Shown in pieces: positions 63,889-64,000 of a stretch of 64,000 nt of DNA. Under the pieces are notes generated by a model. It was not told the DNA's origin. It ran no database searches and worked only from the letters and a program-made list of their open reading frames with translations. Both the position numbers and the translations under genes were made by a program. This stretch comes from Citrobacter gillenii (GTDB taxonomy: Bacteria > Pseudomonadota > Gammaproteobacteria > Enterobacterales > Enterobacteriaceae). The stretch lies in contig NZ_SUQN01000004.1 of NCBI RefSeq assembly GCF_013337685.1, positions 186,001 to 250,000 on the forward strand, written 5' to 3'. Every line of letters begins with the position of its first letter. Positions within the stretch are counted from its first letter, which is position 1.

Positions 63889-64000
63889 CTGCGAGGGCGT
63901 TTTGCCCGTCACCTGCTTAAAACGGTTGCTGAAGTGGCTGGCGGAGCTAAACCCGCAGGCCATCGCGATATCAGACAAGCTGCGGGAAGAGTAACAAACC
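63871..64000 (-). CDS. AraC-family regulator, C-terminal fragment at window edge
   Basis: The last 42 codons of a minus-strand gene are seen. DIAMACGFSSASHFSNRFKQ followed by VTGKTPSQLRA is the second helix-turn-helix of the AraC/XylS DNA-binding domain. The start lies beyond position 64000. It overlaps the ydcO 3' end by 18 bp in convergent orientation. The target cannot be inferred. Confidence 0.88.
   Translation of the reverse strand, partial: VCYSSRSLSDIAMACGFSSASHFSNRFKQVTGKTPSQLRAAR

Overview
The window is a chromosomal segment of an enteric bacterium (Enterobacteriaceae), most likely a Citrobacter of the freundii group. I infer this from near-identity of many translated proteins to E. 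coli and Salmonella proteins as I remember them, combined with a gene content that neither species has as a whole (smvA-smvR, talarate/galactarate dehydratase, srfABC, an alkyl sulfatase, and a cyanide-insensitive type bd oxidase). No database search was possible, so the genus is an inference.

The backbone is collinear, in reverse, with the E. coli stretch that runs from the second nitrate reductase to ydcO. From left to right the backbone genes are narU-narZYWV, yddE, nhoA, yddH, pptA, ansP, yncE, curA, mnaT-ydcZ, ydcY, ortT, yncL, patD-ydcVUTS, ydcR, yncJ, rlhA, sutR and ydcO. Blocks that E. coli K-12 lacks at these junctions are: (a) smvA/smvR left of narU; (b) a secreted alkyl sulfatase between yddH and pptA; (c) about 12.7 kb between pptA and ansP, holding a LacI-controlled talarate/galactarate module, a seven-gene ABC/monooxygenase/acetyltransferase/deacetylase operon and an Aer-like receptor; (d) a small lipoprotein gene between ansP and yncE; (e) a dipeptide-type binding protein and srfABC between ydcY and ortT; (f) an AT-richer island of about 6.8 kb between yncL and patD with a truncated SulP transporter, an arylamine N-acetyltransferase, a LysR regulator, two aminoglycoside-phosphotransferase-like kinases and a GrpB-like protein; (g) cioAB plus a DUF2474 small subunit between ydcR and yncJ. 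E. coli mcbR and yncD are absent between curA and yncE, although a Fur-box-like site remains.

How the genes fit together: narZYWV with narU makes a complete second membrane nitrate reductase and its transporter. The LacI regulator, dehydratase and MFS carrier form an aldarate uptake and dehydration unit with three matching operators. The operon at 19023-25638 has the parts needed to import an S-substituted cysteine or similar sulfur compound, N-acetylate it, oxidise it and deacetylate the product; this resembles the Bacillus yxe/ytm sulfur-salvage operons and is the most interesting candidate pathway here. ydcSTUV-patD is the putrescine/GABA-linked transport and aldehyde dehydrogenase operon. 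Four divergent or autoregulated regulator genes (smvR, the LacI gene, the XRE-cupin gene at 32043 and sutR) have clear inverted-repeat operators that can be read from the sequence.
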